In this document: one piece after another, positions 8,101-16,984 of the stretch
Position numbering within the stretch: the first letter of the stretch is position 1
Layout of the letters: the number at the start of each line of letters is the position of its first letter
Assembly (NCBI GenBank): GCA_938040655.1
Contig: CALHZK010000007.1
Coordinates: 1-54,074, forward strand
Direction: 5' to 3'
Length of the DNA stretch: 54,074 nt
From: an uncultured Candidatus Saccharibacteria bacterium
Lineage (GTDB): Bacteria > Patescibacteriota > Saccharimonadia > Saccharimonadales > Saccharimonadaceae
Notes under the pieces: model-generated
What the model was told of the DNA's origin: nothing
What the model saw: only the letters and a program-made list of their open reading frames with translations
Databases searched by the model: none
Made by a program: the position numbers and the translations under genes

Positions 8101-8864
8101 TAGTCTCGAATCGCCTTTCCTGTTAAATCAATAAATACATCTTCAAGGTTGGCTTGCTGCACCACCTGCTCTTTTTGAAAACCTCGATCAAGTAGTTGCT
8201 GAATCAAATTGCCAGGGCTGTCAATAGTGATAATTTTGCCGGTATCCATGATGGCAAGTCGATCACACAGCAGCTCGGCCTCTTCCATGTAGTGAGTAGT
8301 GAGCACGATAGTGATCCCCTCATCACGGATCTGCTTGATCAACTCCCAAAGATTGCGGCGAGCCTGTGGGTCAAGACCGGTCGTTGGTTCATCCAAAAAT
8401 AGCACTTTTGGGTTGTTGACCAAGGTGGAAGCGATGGCAAATCGCTGCTTTTGCCCACCAGAGAGCTGCTCAACATAACTTTTGGCCTTGTCGGTCAGCT
8501 GCACTTTCGCGAGGAGCGCATCAGCATCTACCTTCATACCGTAGAGGTCAGCACACATTACCAGCAGCTCACGAAGTGTCAGCCGGTCGTAAAAGCTCGT
8601 CGATTGCAGCTGAATACCAATGATTTGCTTGATCTGCTTGGGGTGTACGGCAACATCGATGCCATCGATCACCGCTTGACCACCGTCAATTGTCCGAAGA
8701 GCTTCTAGCATCTCCAGGGTCGTCGTCTTGCCGGCGCCGTTTGGCCCTAAGATACCGAAGATTTCACCGCGATTGACGGTAAATGATACGTCATCGACGA
8801 CTGTATTAGCCGCATAACGCTTGACGAGGTGTGTGGCGGTAATAATTGGTGTCGTATGGTTCAC
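8100..8864 (-). CDS. ABC exporter ATP-binding protein
   Basis: A 254-residue nucleotide-binding subunit: Walker A GPNGAGKT, Q-loop IIGIQLQSTSFY, signature LSGGQKQR, Walker B VLFLDEPTTGLD, H-loop TTHYMEE. A DrrA/CcmA-like C-terminal extension carries a terminal VFIDLTGKAIRD. The frame is open to 8972, but GTG at 8864 is chosen because AAAGGAG lies six bases upstream. It pairs with the permease at 6982. Confidence 0.9.
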   Translation of the reverse strand: MNHTTPIITATHLVKRYAANTVVDDVSFTVNRGEIFGILGPNGAGKTTTLEMLEALRTIDGGQAVIDGIDVAVHPKQIKQIIGIQLQSTSFYDRLTLRELLVMCADLYGMKVDADALLAKVQLTDKAKSYVEQLSGGQKQRFAIASTLVNNPKVLFLDEPTTGLDPQARRNLWELIKQIRDEGITIVLTTHYMEEAELLCDRLAIMDTGKIITIDSPGNLIQQLLDRGFQKEQVVQQANLEDVFIDLTGKAIRD

Positions 8865-8994
8865 CACAGACTCCTTTCTGTGCGCCCGGCGCACTGTGTC
8901 TCGATACCTTATCACTTTACTCCAGATATCCGCTTCGACTTCTACTATATAGATTATTGCCCGCTCATACAAGCCATGTATCGTGGAGTATGTA

Positions 8995-9023
8995 TTGTAT
9001 ATTGCTTATGTTTTTGTTATACT
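8995..9023 (+). promoter_or_regulatory. promoter of the surface-protein cluster
   Basis: TTGTAT, 17 bp, TATACT. Transcription would start near 9030, giving a ~34-nt leader with an AAGGGGG ribosome binding site before ATG 9064. Confidence 0.7.
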
Positions 9024-9063
9024 AAGCGAGAATTTTATCATACGTCATCATGAAGGGGGTTTT

Positions 9064-9717
9064 ATGATACGCACAACCAATACACAAAATACACGACGAC
9101 GCGGCCTTGTCATCACCGGTATAGTCGGGGCTCTGATGGTCGCTTTCACCTTTACACCGACCTTCGCAGGGTTCGTCGCCAGTATCCAAAACAGCCTAAA
9201 CACCGCCAGTACTGGTACGCTCACTATGCGAGAGACCTCTGGTGCTGCGACCTGCAATAGCACTGACGGCTCAGGCTCTAGCACGAATACGGCGACCTGC
9301 GCAACTATCAACAAATACGGCGGCACAACCACACCATTAATTGCCGGTGGCGCACCAAATACCACAACCATTAACCTACAAAATACCGGCTCCACCGCAG
9401 CAACCTCATTTAGTCTGACGCCAGATGCTTGCAGTCAATCAGCGGTTGCCGGCAGCTCGATGAGTGGCAAGGCAACTGACCTATGTAGCAAGATAAAAGT
9501 GACGATTAAATCTGGCTCAAGTACTATTTTCACAGGTACCGCAGCCCAGCTCCAAACTGGCGGCGCGATTGACCTCTTGGCAAAATTAAGCAAAACTTCG
9601 ATCGCCCCAAATGAAACCGTGCCGGTTACCTTTGAGGTATCACTTGACGCAAGCGCCAATGCCACTCATCAAGGACTACAAGTTTCGCAGCCACTGACCT
9701 GGGCGTTTGGCGCATAG
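9064..9717 (+). CDS. TasA/camelysin-like exported surface protein
   Basis: A 217-residue exported protein. After a short basic leader, residues 14-34 are hydrophobic (LVITGIVGALMVAF). Right after the likely cleavage region (TFAGFVASIQ), the pattern NSLNTASTGTLTM resembles the start of mature TasA/CalY proteins, which form biofilm or cell-surface fibres in Gram-positives. The remainder is rich in Ser, Thr, Ala and Asn with beta-strand alternation (TTTINLQNTGSTAATSFSL) and has four cysteines. The next gene is a SipW-like peptidase, the enzyme type that processes such proteins, which supports the call. Fibre formation is inference. Confidence 0.7.
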   Translation: MIRTTNTQNTRRRGLVITGIVGALMVAFTFTPTFAGFVASIQNSLNTASTGTLTMRETSGAATCNSTDGSGSSTNTATCATINKYGGTTTPLIAGGAPNTTTINLQNTGSTAATSFSLTPDACSQSAVAGSSMSGKATDLCSKIKVTIKSGSSTIFTGTAAQLQTGGAIDLLAKLSKTSIAPNETVPVTFEVSLDASANATHQGLQVSQPLTWAFGA

Positions 9718-9742
9718 GCAACACGTAGCGCAAGAAAGGCTC

Positions 9743-11416
9743 ATGCGTCGACTCCCAGTTATCCTCTCTGTTGCACTAGGCCTACTGATCGGAGGCCTAG
9801 TGCTGCTATGTTTAGTAAGCGGCTTGCGATTATTCTTGGTCAATACTCCGAGTATGGCCACTGCTGCCCCAGTCGGTTCACTAGTCATCACACAGCCAGC
9901 ATCATCCTACCAGCAGGGCGACATCATTACCTTTCAGCGACACCACAAGACATACACTCACCGAGTCATTGCCAGTAACGGTCAGTCGTTGACTACCAAA
10001 GGTGACCTCAACCGCGGCGCTGACCCGCTGCCAATCACACCAGACCAAATAATCGGTAAGGCGATCTTTATTCACCCATGGCTCGGCTGGGTGTGCCTAA
10101 TGCTCCCGTGGCTGATCATCGGCTGGCTACTAGTCCATTTGCTCACTGCTCGGGCCAGACCAGAACGGCGGTGGTATTATCGGATACTTGGCGTCACGCT
10201 AGTCCTCTGTGCTATCTCGCTATGGTTTCACCCCTGGGTTAATTTTGGCGTACTTCATATCGCCCCAGCGCAGCGTGGCGCGGCGGTCCACATCGTTAAC
10301 ACCGGGGTCTTCCCGCTCAATGCTCACGATACTACACTGTTTCCAGGAGAAGATACTCATCTAACCCTCACCGACAAAGACAGCCACGGCCGCTACTCCT
10401 TCACGCCAACCATTCATTTCACCGGTTGGGTTATTCTGGTTATCCTCATGCTGTGTCTTATACCATTTTTGGTTATGCTCTATGGAGTCTACCAGCTCTC
10501 ACACACTCAGCAAGCCGACGACACCATGTTGCTGCAGCGATTACCTGCCTCGCATATTATTGTCGGCGCCATTATCGCAGTGGTGGGGGTATGTTTGATC
10601 GTGTTTCATAATTTCTACCTGACAATGGGCGCATTCACTGGCCAGATCACCAATAATCTTAACAATTCTCGGACACTTCTTTATAACTGTGCTGATGCTA
10701 ATAAATTGACAAGCCCCTCGGGCGCATTATTCATATACGGCATGACATTCTTTGATACCGGTACAAGAGAGCGAGACCTCTCTGGCAATAGCAACGACGG
10801 CAGCTGGCTCAAACGTTCTGCCAAAGATGGCTCGCAGTCTTACGCCTGCCGCCGTGACCGGCAGCGCAGTACCTTTTTCACCGACAACTGCCTCACGTAT
10901 CCGACACAGCTATCTAACCCACACAACTTCACCCTTTCGACATGGTTCAATACGACACTGGCCGGGCTCAATAACGGCCGAATCGCCGGATTTACTGGCA
11001 CACCTGGCGATGGCACCGACTCAAGTGTTGACCGAGTCGTCTATCTCGATAAAAGTGGCCGTCTCGCCTTTGCGGTATGGCCAAATGCCACTCGTATCGT
11101 CTTTTCGCCGGCTGGCAAAAATTATGCTGACGGCCAGTGGCATCATGTTGCTGTATCGTTGTCTGACAACGGGATGACCCTCCATGCTGATGGTGAGCGA
11201 GTGGCCCACGACCACACGGTCACTCAGGCGGAAAACTCTCGTGGTTATTGGAAATTTGGCTGTGGCCGATTTAGCCAATGGCAAAACGGGGACGGCTCCA
11301 TTCTTAATAGCAGCAAGAAATTTTTCAGCGGCGCCCTGCAGTTTGCGGCGGTCCACACTACTGCCCTCAATGACGCACAAATCAAAGAACTCTACTTATC
11401 AGGCGTCAATCGATAA
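9743..11416 (+). CDS. SipW-like signal peptidase fused to a LamG-type domain
   Basis: A 557-residue membrane protein. Residues 8-32 are a membrane helix. The S26B (SipW/ER-type) peptidase domain follows, with catalytic Ser37 in NTPSM and His73 in YTHRV, then TKGDLNRGADP and IIGKAIFIHPWLGW. This family uses a Ser-His dyad, and no Lys equivalent is seen. Three or four more membrane helices lie between residues ~112 and ~320, around a ~70-residue exposed segment. The C-terminal ~190 residues form a concanavalin/LamG-like domain (RDLSGNSNDGSW, NFTLSTWFNTT, GQWHHVAVSLSDNGMTLHADG). Start 9743 has GAAAGG upstream. Ordinary SipW proteins are ~190 residues and lack a lectin-like tail. Confidence 0.85.
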   Translation: MRRLPVILSVALGLLIGGLVLLCLVSGLRLFLVNTPSMATAAPVGSLVITQPASSYQQGDIITFQRHHKTYTHRVIASNGQSLTTKGDLNRGADPLPITPDQIIGKAIFIHPWLGWVCLMLPWLIIGWLLVHLLTARARPERRWYYRILGVTLVLCAISLWFHPWVNFGVLHIAPAQRGAAVHIVNTGVFPLNAHDTTLFPGEDTHLTLTDKDSHGRYSFTPTIHFTGWVILVILMLCLIPFLVMLYGVYQLSHTQQADDTMLLQRLPASHIIVGAIIAVVGVCLIVFHNFYLTMGAFTGQITNNLNNSRTLLYNCADANKLTSPSGALFIYGMTFFDTGTRERDLSGNSNDGSWLKRSAKDGSQSYACRRDRQRSTFFTDNCLTYPTQLSNPHNFTLSTWFNTTLAGLNNGRIAGFTGTPGDGTDSSVDRVVYLDKSGRLAFAVWPNATRIVFSPAGKNYADGQWHHVAVSLSDNGMTLHADGERVAHDHTVTQAENSRGYWKFGCGRFSQWQNGDGSILNSSKKFFSGALQFAAVHTTALNDAQIKELYLSGVNR

Positions 11417-11430
11417 ATAGAGCCCTTCGT

Positions 11431-11459
11431 TTGCATCTGGCAATCTTCGCCTTTATACT
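11431..11459 (+). promoter_or_regulatory. internal promoter for the CHAP gene, leaderless geometry
   Basis: TTGCAT, 17 bp, TATACT, then six bases to ATG 11466. It lies in the short gap behind the SipW-LamG gene. Confidence 0.65.
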
Positions 11460-11465
11460 AGGCAT

Positions 11466-12107
11466 ATGGTCCAGCTTTCACCGCAGCGCAGCCCCCGCCA
11501 TGTCATCATCGGCAGTGCGCTCATCATAAGCACCCTGATAGCAAGCTATCTTCTTGGCCGAGCAATTGACTGGGGCAAAATTTTCAGCTGGTCACATCGC
11601 ACCAGCCAGGTCGTCACTACTGACTCATCGTCTGGCAGCCAGTCATTTCCAGCGATCGACACCAGCTCACTCAACCCAACCCGTCGACGAATCATCGAGC
11701 TGAGTAAAGCTGAATTTGACACCCAATCTCCCGGTACGAAATTCAGTCAGGGAGTCCAGGAGGCCTGGTGTGCCGACTTCGTCAGTTGGATATTGTCTCA
11801 CGCCCAGGCGCCACTAAAAAACCCGCACACCGGTGGCTGGCGCATTCCGGGGACATTCACGCTCCGGGAATATTATCAGGCCAACGGCCGCTTCAGGCCG
11901 GCTAGTTCTGGCTATCAGCCGCAGCCTGGCGATGTGGCAATTTATCGGCACTCACCAGTCTTCGGCAACCACATCAATATTGTCATCAAGAACGATCACG
12001 GCGTCCTGACCACGGTCGGCGGCAACGAGGGGAACCGAATCCGCGTTTACCAAAACAGCCAAAAACAATACGACGGCCTCCTGGGGTATGGGGTCTTGGC
12101 AGAATAG
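11466..12107 (+). CDS. membrane-anchored CHAP-domain peptidoglycan hydrolase
   Basis: A 213-residue protein with an N-terminal membrane anchor (residues 13-32) and a CHAP domain. The nucleophile is Cys102 in EAWCADFVSW, the general base is His169 in FGNHINIV, and VGGNEGN supplies the third polar residue. Such enzymes cleave amide or peptide bonds in peptidoglycan. In an epibiont with a host cell it could act on its own wall or on that of the host; the sequence does not decide. No Shine-Dalgarno site is present and the TATACT six bases before the ATG suggests a leaderless transcript, independent of the cluster promoter. Confidence 0.88.
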   Translation: MVQLSPQRSPRHVIIGSALIISTLIASYLLGRAIDWGKIFSWSHRTSQVVTTDSSSGSQSFPAIDTSSLNPTRRRIIELSKAEFDTQSPGTKFSQGVQEAWCADFVSWILSHAQAPLKNPHTGGWRIPGTFTLREYYQANGRFRPASSGYQPQPGDVAIYRHSPVFGNHINIVIKNDHGVLTTVGGNEGNRIRVYQNSQKQYDGLLGYGVLAE

Positions 12108-12116
12108 GGTTCGCAT

Positions 12117-12740
12117 ATGATACAGCATCGTCACATTACTACCAATCTGATCAATGCAAGCCGCGGCATCAGGCGAACACTGGGCTCACCACGAGTCATA
12201 GGTTGCAGTATAGTTGTCGCGGGGCTCTTCGCCCTTGTCATCTTCTTTTTGACCAATAGTAACTTCTATGGCCCACTTCTATTCTCTTCTCTACCCCTCA
12301 CCGACAAGATTGGAGTGATCGGCACCATGATCAGTCAGCTTCTTCATCAGTCTGTCAGCTCGCCAGTCGGCGCGCTCCTGATCATTGTCTCTTTGCTGCA
12401 AGGTGTGTCGATCAGCTTGCTATACGTGACTGCTCGCTACAACAGGCATGATCAACGAGCGGTTGGGCGGCAGCTCACTCTTGGCGGTATCGCCTCTCTC
12501 GCAGCGACGCTAGGCCTCGGGTGTGTACCCTGTGGTACCTCGCTGATTGTGCCGATTGTCGCAGTATTCTTCTCTGGCACCGCCGCTGCCTCTGCGACCA
12601 CGGTGGCTCATGCGGCCATGCTGATCCTTGCCCTATTCTTGAGCCTTGTGTCGCTCTATAAATCTGGTCAAATCGCTTTTGTCTACACCGAATTAATTCA
12701 TCAGGAGGAATCACATGCAGCACCGACAACAGGGCGCTAG
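12117..12740 (+). CDS. polytopic membrane protein with CVPC motif, probably redox partner of the following DsbA
   Basis: A 207-residue protein with about five membrane helices (residues ~25-46, 80-103, 120-138, 142-160, 168-182). A conserved-looking GLGCVPCGTS motif lies at the end of a helix. Paired cysteines in a membrane helix boundary next to a DsbA gene recall DsbB, VKOR or CcdA-type electron carriers, but the fold is not one I can identify. The gene overlaps the DsbA start by 26 bp, and AGGAGG for that gene lies within its end, so the two are co-translated. Confidence 0.6.
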   Translation: MIQHRHITTNLINASRGIRRTLGSPRVIGCSIVVAGLFALVIFFLTNSNFYGPLLFSSLPLTDKIGVIGTMISQLLHQSVSSPVGALLIIVSLLQGVSISLLYVTARYNRHDQRAVGRQLTLGGIASLAATLGLGCVPCGTSLIVPIVAVFFSGTAAASATTVAHAAMLILALFLSLVSLYKSGQIAFVYTELIHQEESHAAPTTGR

Positions 12741-13428
12741 TCTTATTCACATTTTGTTTAGCTTGGTGGCGGTTGGTATCGCCGGACTATTCATCTACCA
12801 TGTCGTCAACCGACCACCGAATCAACACATCGGTGATAAGCAGCCCTGGCACACCGCCATGTCGCAAGGTAGCCTTCAAGCGCCTCACGTCTTCATCGAC
12901 TACACTGATTATTTCTGCTCTTACTGCGCTCAAGTCGAGGCGGCCACTACAACACCACAGTTTCAGCAGGACTATATTAAGTCAGGCAAATTACGCTATG
13001 AGCACCGCGTTGTAACAGTCCTCAAAGACATTGTGCCGAATAGCGAGCGAGGCGCCGAGGCTGCTTTTTGCGCCGCCGACCAACATAAATACTGGCAATA
13101 TACTCACCATATTGTCCCCCGCATCAAGGCTGACTACTTTGACAAGGGTATCGGTGTCAAGGGGGTCACCGTACCAAAGGAGATCCCGTTACTTCCAATT
13201 AGCTATTTTGAGCAGTCGGCGCACGCGATCGGCCTTGATACCGCAACTTTTCGTGACTGTATGAGTGGCGAGAAACATAAGCAAGATATCGCGACAAATA
13301 CCCGACGAGCTATCCAGCTCGGCATCAGCGGCCTTCCCTACATGGTCATCAATTCCTATATCAGCAGTGGCTTTGCTGGCGGTGAAAACGGCCTGAAGAT
13401 GCTCCTTAAAGCCGGCGGCGTGAATTAG
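12715..13428 (+). CDS. membrane-anchored DsbA-family thiol oxidoreductase (second copy)
   Basis: A 237-residue thioredoxin-fold protein with a signal anchor at residues 10-30, a CSYC active site at 68-71 (YTDYFCSYCAQ) and a cis-Pro loop in LGISGLPYMVINS. Additional cysteines at AAFCAADQ and FRDCMSGE may form a second pair. It is the last gene of the surface cluster and overlaps the CVPC membrane protein. It probably oxidises cysteines in proteins exported by this cell; direction of electron flow is inferred from the pairing only. Confidence 0.88.
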   Translation: MQHRQQGASLIHILFSLVAVGIAGLFIYHVVNRPPNQHIGDKQPWHTAMSQGSLQAPHVFIDYTDYFCSYCAQVEAATTTPQFQQDYIKSGKLRYEHRVVTVLKDIVPNSERGAEAAFCAADQHKYWQYTHHIVPRIKADYFDKGIGVKGVTVPKEIPLLPISYFEQSAHAIGLDTATFRDCMSGEKHKQDIATNTRRAIQLGISGLPYMVINSYISSGFAGGENGLKMLLKAGGVN

Positions 13429-13442
13429 TCCGTGAATTAGTC
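13419..13442 (+). repeat. 12-bp tandem duplication across the stop codon
   Basis: CGTGAATTAGTC occurs twice back to back. The first copy holds the last two codons and stop of the DsbA gene; the second reproduces them in the same frame directly downstream. Confidence 0.85.
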
Positions 13443-13444
13443 TT

Positions 13445-14356
13445 TTATCGGCGGCGCAAGAAATAATACCCAATCGCCAATGCCGCCATCACGCTGACCC
13501 CGGTGATCTTCCAAAACATACTCGGGTCGTCAGCACCCGGCACCGGCACGTTCATACCGTACAGCCCAGCAATCATCGTCGGGATTGTCAGCGCCACCGT
13601 GATCACCGTCAGCAATCGAATCGTTTCGTTTAGCCGAGTATCCATCACCGCCCGGTAGCTATCACGCACATTCGTAATCGTCCGGAGTAGCGACTTACAG
13701 CGGCTAATCACCTGCTCTAGGTCGATCGAGATGTCTTCGACGTCATCTTTATCATCTGCCTTCAGCCGTAAGCTACGGTTAGCGATCAGCCGCTCAATTG
13801 CCCAGTTCATCGGCAGGAGGGCATCAAGATAGTCATTCAGTTTACGCTCATACTCTGTGAGCGTGACGATGTCGCGCGCCCGCAAGGTGTGAATATCATC
13901 AGTCGCTGCTCGCATCTGCCGGTTGATCGTCGCCACACGCCGCTGATACTGATTTGACACCGCCTCGATCATCGCCACCACCAGCTCAATCCGCCGCGAG
14001 GTAGCGATACGCACCTTGTCGATAAATGGCTGCCACAATCGACCCAGGCTATCACGCGATAAGGTCACCACATAATCCTTATGGATGCCAAACAAAATCG
14101 GCGTCGTAAAATCGTTGAAGTCGTCATCTGTATCTGGTAGCCGGGCGATCAAGTATGTCCATTCACCATCAAACTCAATACGCGGCACCTCATGAGGGTC
14201 AAGTGCGTCACTAATGATGTCGACATCCATCCCCAGCGTCAGCAGTTCAGCTACTTCTTCTTCATTTGGCCGCTCACAGCGCAACCACGAACCAAGCTGC
14301 AGACTATCCTGCAAGAGAATCGACTGGTCAGTGCTCGAACGCAAATATTGAATCAT
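13445..14356 (-). CDS. CorA-family divalent cation channel (second copy)
   Basis: A 303-residue CorA homologue: N-terminal cytoplasmic domain, long helix region (residues ~130-240) and two C-terminal membrane helices with the GMN signature (IAGLYGMNVPVP). It diverges strongly from the copy at 3024, so the two probably differ in ion preference or regulation. A TATAGT sits exactly six bases before the ATG, with no Shine-Dalgarno site, suggesting a leaderless mRNA. It converges with the DsbA gene, with only 16 bp between the stops. Confidence 0.88.
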   Translation of the reverse strand: MIQYLRSSTDQSILLQDSLQLGSWLRCERPNEEEVAELLTLGMDVDIISDALDPHEVPRIEFDGEWTYLIARLPDTDDDFNDFTTPILFGIHKDYVVTLSRDSLGRLWQPFIDKVRIATSRRIELVVAMIEAVSNQYQRRVATINRQMRAATDDIHTLRARDIVTLTEYERKLNDYLDALLPMNWAIERLIANRSLRLKADDKDDVEDISIDLEQVISRCKSLLRTITNVRDSYRAVMDTRLNETIRLLTVITVALTIPTMIAGLYGMNVPVPGADDPSMFWKITGVSVMAALAIGYYFLRRR

Positions 14357-14388
14357 AAAAACACTATATCATATTAGAGATAAAATAC

Positions 14389-14416
14389 AAAAACCGCCAC
14401 GCTCAGTACGTGGCGG
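14389..14416 (-). terminator. terminator of the arc operon
   Basis: Minus strand perfect 8-bp stem CCGCCACG/CGTGGCGG with a 7-base loop, followed by TTTTTG. It lies 27 bp after the carbamate kinase stop and just upstream of the second corA promoter. Confidence 0.85.
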
Positions 14417-14442
14417 TGTGTGCGAGCCGTAACATATCGACC

Positions 14443-15393
14443 CTAGCTGATGATTCGCGTCCCCGCTCTGCCCTTGATCGCCTCGGCAGTCTTAGCAAGC
14501 GAAGTGATGATTGCTGTCCGGCCAGGCGCTTGACTAACGAACTGGATAGCTGCTTGCGTCTTGGGGAGCATCGACCCAGCCGCAAACTGACCATCATCAA
14601 TATACTGCTGCAGTGCTGCGACAGATATATCACCCAATGCATATTCATCTGGCTTACCAAAATTGATACTTGCTGCATCGACCGATGTCAGGATCAACAG
14701 CGTGTCAGCCCCAAGCATATCCGCAAGCGTAGCCGCGCCGAAATCTTTATCGATCACCGCTGCCACGCCGTGTAGTTGACCGGCGTCGTCTTGCAGTACC
14801 GGTATACCGCCACCGCCAGTCGAGACAACGGTCACACCAGCATCAACCAGCTGTTTGATAGTCGGCGCCTCGACGATAGTCTGCGGTTTTGGCGATGGTA
14901 CTACCCGGCGCCACCCCCGGCCAGCATCTTCAACCACAGTGTATCCACGCTCGGCGGCTACACGCTGTGCTTCTGCCTCGGTATAAAATGGGCCAATTGG
15001 CTTAGTAGGGTGCTGAAAAGCTGTATCTGCCGCATCGACCACTGTCTGCGTGACGATACTGACCGCGTGATTATCCATCTGGTGAGCAGTGAATGCATCG
15101 TGAAAAGCTTGCTGTAGCCAAAAGCCGATTAATCCTTGGCTCATCGCACCGCAATCTTCAAGCGGCAGGCTCGGTACGTCTGCGGTGTTAATAGCTTCTT
15201 CATGGAGGACGATATTGCCAACTTGCGGGCCATTCCCATGGACAATCGCCACGCGATGACCATCCTGAATGAGTGGTAGCAACTGATGAACGGTTTGGCG
15301 GGCGACACGCTGCTGCTGCGCCGATGCCGCCTCACCCTGCTGCTGCAAGGCATTGCCGCCGAGCGCCACTACAATGGTTCGCGGCTTATCCAT
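14443..15393 (-). CDS. arcC: carbamate kinase
   Basis: A 316-residue amino-acid-kinase-fold enzyme: the nucleotide loop VVALGGNALQ at the N-terminus, VIVHGNGPQVGN-like motif (AIVHGNGPQVGN, residues ~50-61), VVSTGGGGIPV near 190, and VIDKDFGAATLA. It makes ATP from carbamoyl phosphate and ADP, releasing ammonia and CO2, the energy-yielding last step of the arginine deiminase pathway. The start overlaps the end of the carrier gene by 8 bp. Length is normal. Confidence 0.96.
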   Translation of the reverse strand: MDKPRTIVVALGGNALQQQGEAASAQQQRVARQTVHQLLPLIQDGHRVAIVHGNGPQVGNIVLHEEAINTADVPSLPLEDCGAMSQGLIGFWLQQAFHDAFTAHQMDNHAVSIVTQTVVDAADTAFQHPTKPIGPFYTEAEAQRVAAERGYTVVEDAGRGWRRVVPSPKPQTIVEAPTIKQLVDAGVTVVSTGGGGIPVLQDDAGQLHGVAAVIDKDFGAATLADMLGADTLLILTSVDAASINFGKPDEYALGDISVAALQQYIDDGQFAAGSMLPKTQAAIQFVSQAPGRTAIITSLAKTAEAIKGRAGTRIIS

Positions 15394-16951
15394 GGAATGC
15401 TCCTGCCGCCGCGATGACTCCGATGCTAATCACCGCAAAGACAGCCATAATTGGCAGCGTGCGCTTCAACCAAGTCCGGTAAGAGACCCCTGCCAGCGCC
15501 AGGCCACCCATCAGCGATGCAATGGTTGGTGCCATCATATTCAGCAAGCCCGAGGCGGTGGCAAAGGCTGCCACAATGGCGTCTTTGCTTGAGCCGACGA
15601 GGTCTGCCACTGGCGCGATGACCGGCATGGTCGCTGCTGCCAAGCCTGATGATGATGGAATGATAAAGGTCATCGGCAGGTAGAATACGTAAGCCAAAAC
15701 TCCGACAAGACCGCCACCGACATGCTTAAGGGTTGCCTCACCCCAGCTGATCAGAGTATCCTGAATGGCACCATTCTGCATCACAACCGACACGCCAGTC
15801 GCGACAGCGATAATCAGTGCCACGCCAAGCAGGTCAGCTGTCCCCCTCAAGAAGGTGTCTGGTACCGATACATCGTCTTTCTTAAACTCAGGGTAGTAGA
15901 TAGCCGCGATGACGATCGCCGAAGCCAAGAAAAGAGTTGAGATTTCTGCGAAATACCAATCACCAAACGGCACAGTATGGCCAAGGCCAAGCATCGCCCC
16001 TAATACCGGTACACTACTCAACCAGTTATGAAGATCAGCAAACAGCGTCACGTGCCAGCTACTCCATGGCATCAACGAAATAATCATGATGACAAACGTC
16101 AGCGCAAAAATCGTCATCACCACCTTGCGCCGGCCAGTCAGCTTTGGCACATTACTCATATCGAGCGCGGCAGTAGCTGGCTTATAGCGAACGTCATCTT
16201 TGTAGCCACCAGCTTTGACCTTGGCAGCATAGCGCATAGTGAAGATGGTCGCCGCGATCAAACAGAGCACTAAGATAATCGCTTGAATAGCCATCAGTTT
16301 ACCGCCAAGATTAACCCCGGCTGCCTCAGCGGCAATACCAGTCGAAAATGGGTTGATCGTTGAACCCAACACACCAGTACCGGCGCCCAGCACGATAACC
16401 ATCACTGCAGTCATGGCGTTGTAACCAGCCGCCATCATGATCGGCACCACCAGCGCATAAAAGGCCACGGCCTCTTCCTGCATACCGTAGGTGGTTCCGC
16501 CTATTGCAAACAGTGTCATCAAGATTGGGATCAGCCATTTTTCCTTGCCCTTCATCTTGCGCAGTAGCGCCCCCAGGCTTGCATCCAGCGCTCCGGTCTT
16601 CATGGTAATACCAAGGAAACCACCCAAGATGAGCACGAAGACGATCACATCAAGCTTTTCGGTCATCCCCTTCACTGGGGCGATCAATGCATCCCACAAT
16701 CCCTGGCGTGAATCAACCATCTCTTTTTGCTTGGTTTTGTCGTTTTCGACTTCGCGGACCTTCGCAACCTGCTGGTACGTACCTGACACCCGAACTGTCT
16801 TCTCAGCATTATTCGGGTCTGGTTTGGTCTGGTAGGTACCAGACGGAATCAACCATGTCAACGCTGCCATCATGGCAATCACCACAAACAGCACACTAAA
16901 GGCTGACGGTGAGCGCAACTTCTTTTTGACTTTTTTCATTTTTTCTACCAT
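15386..16951 (-). CDS. YfcC/DcuC-type carrier, probable arginine-ornithine exchanger
   Basis: A 521-residue carrier with about 12 membrane helices and a short basic N-terminus (KKVKKKLRSPSAFS). The sequences LTWLIPSGTY and GGTTYGMQEEAVAFYALVVPIMMAAGYN are typical of the YfcC (DcuC-like, PF03606) family, found in some arginine deiminase operons in place of classical APC-type ArcD. An exchange role for arginine and ornithine follows from its place between arcB and arcC, not from sequence. GGAGG precedes the ATG; the gap to arcB is 33 bp. Confidence 0.85.
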   Translation of the reverse strand: MVEKMKKVKKKLRSPSAFSVLFVVIAMMAALTWLIPSGTYQTKPDPNNAEKTVRVSGTYQQVAKVREVENDKTKQKEMVDSRQGLWDALIAPVKGMTEKLDVIVFVLILGGFLGITMKTGALDASLGALLRKMKGKEKWLIPILMTLFAIGGTTYGMQEEAVAFYALVVPIMMAAGYNAMTAVMVIVLGAGTGVLGSTINPFSTGIAAEAAGVNLGGKLMAIQAIILVLCLIAATIFTMRYAAKVKAGGYKDDVRYKPATAALDMSNVPKLTGRRKVVMTIFALTFVIMIISLMPWSSWHVTLFADLHNWLSSVPVLGAMLGLGHTVPFGDWYFAEISTLFLASAIVIAAIYYPEFKKDDVSVPDTFLRGTADLLGVALIIAVATGVSVVMQNGAIQDTLISWGEATLKHVGGGLVGVLAYVFYLPMTFIIPSSSGLAAATMPVIAPVADLVGSSKDAIVAAFATASGLLNMMAPTIASLMGGLALAGVSYRTWLKRTLPIMAVFAVISIGVIAAAGAFHG

Positions 16952-16984
16952 GTCACGGAGCCTCCTCTACCCCTGTTAGGACAT

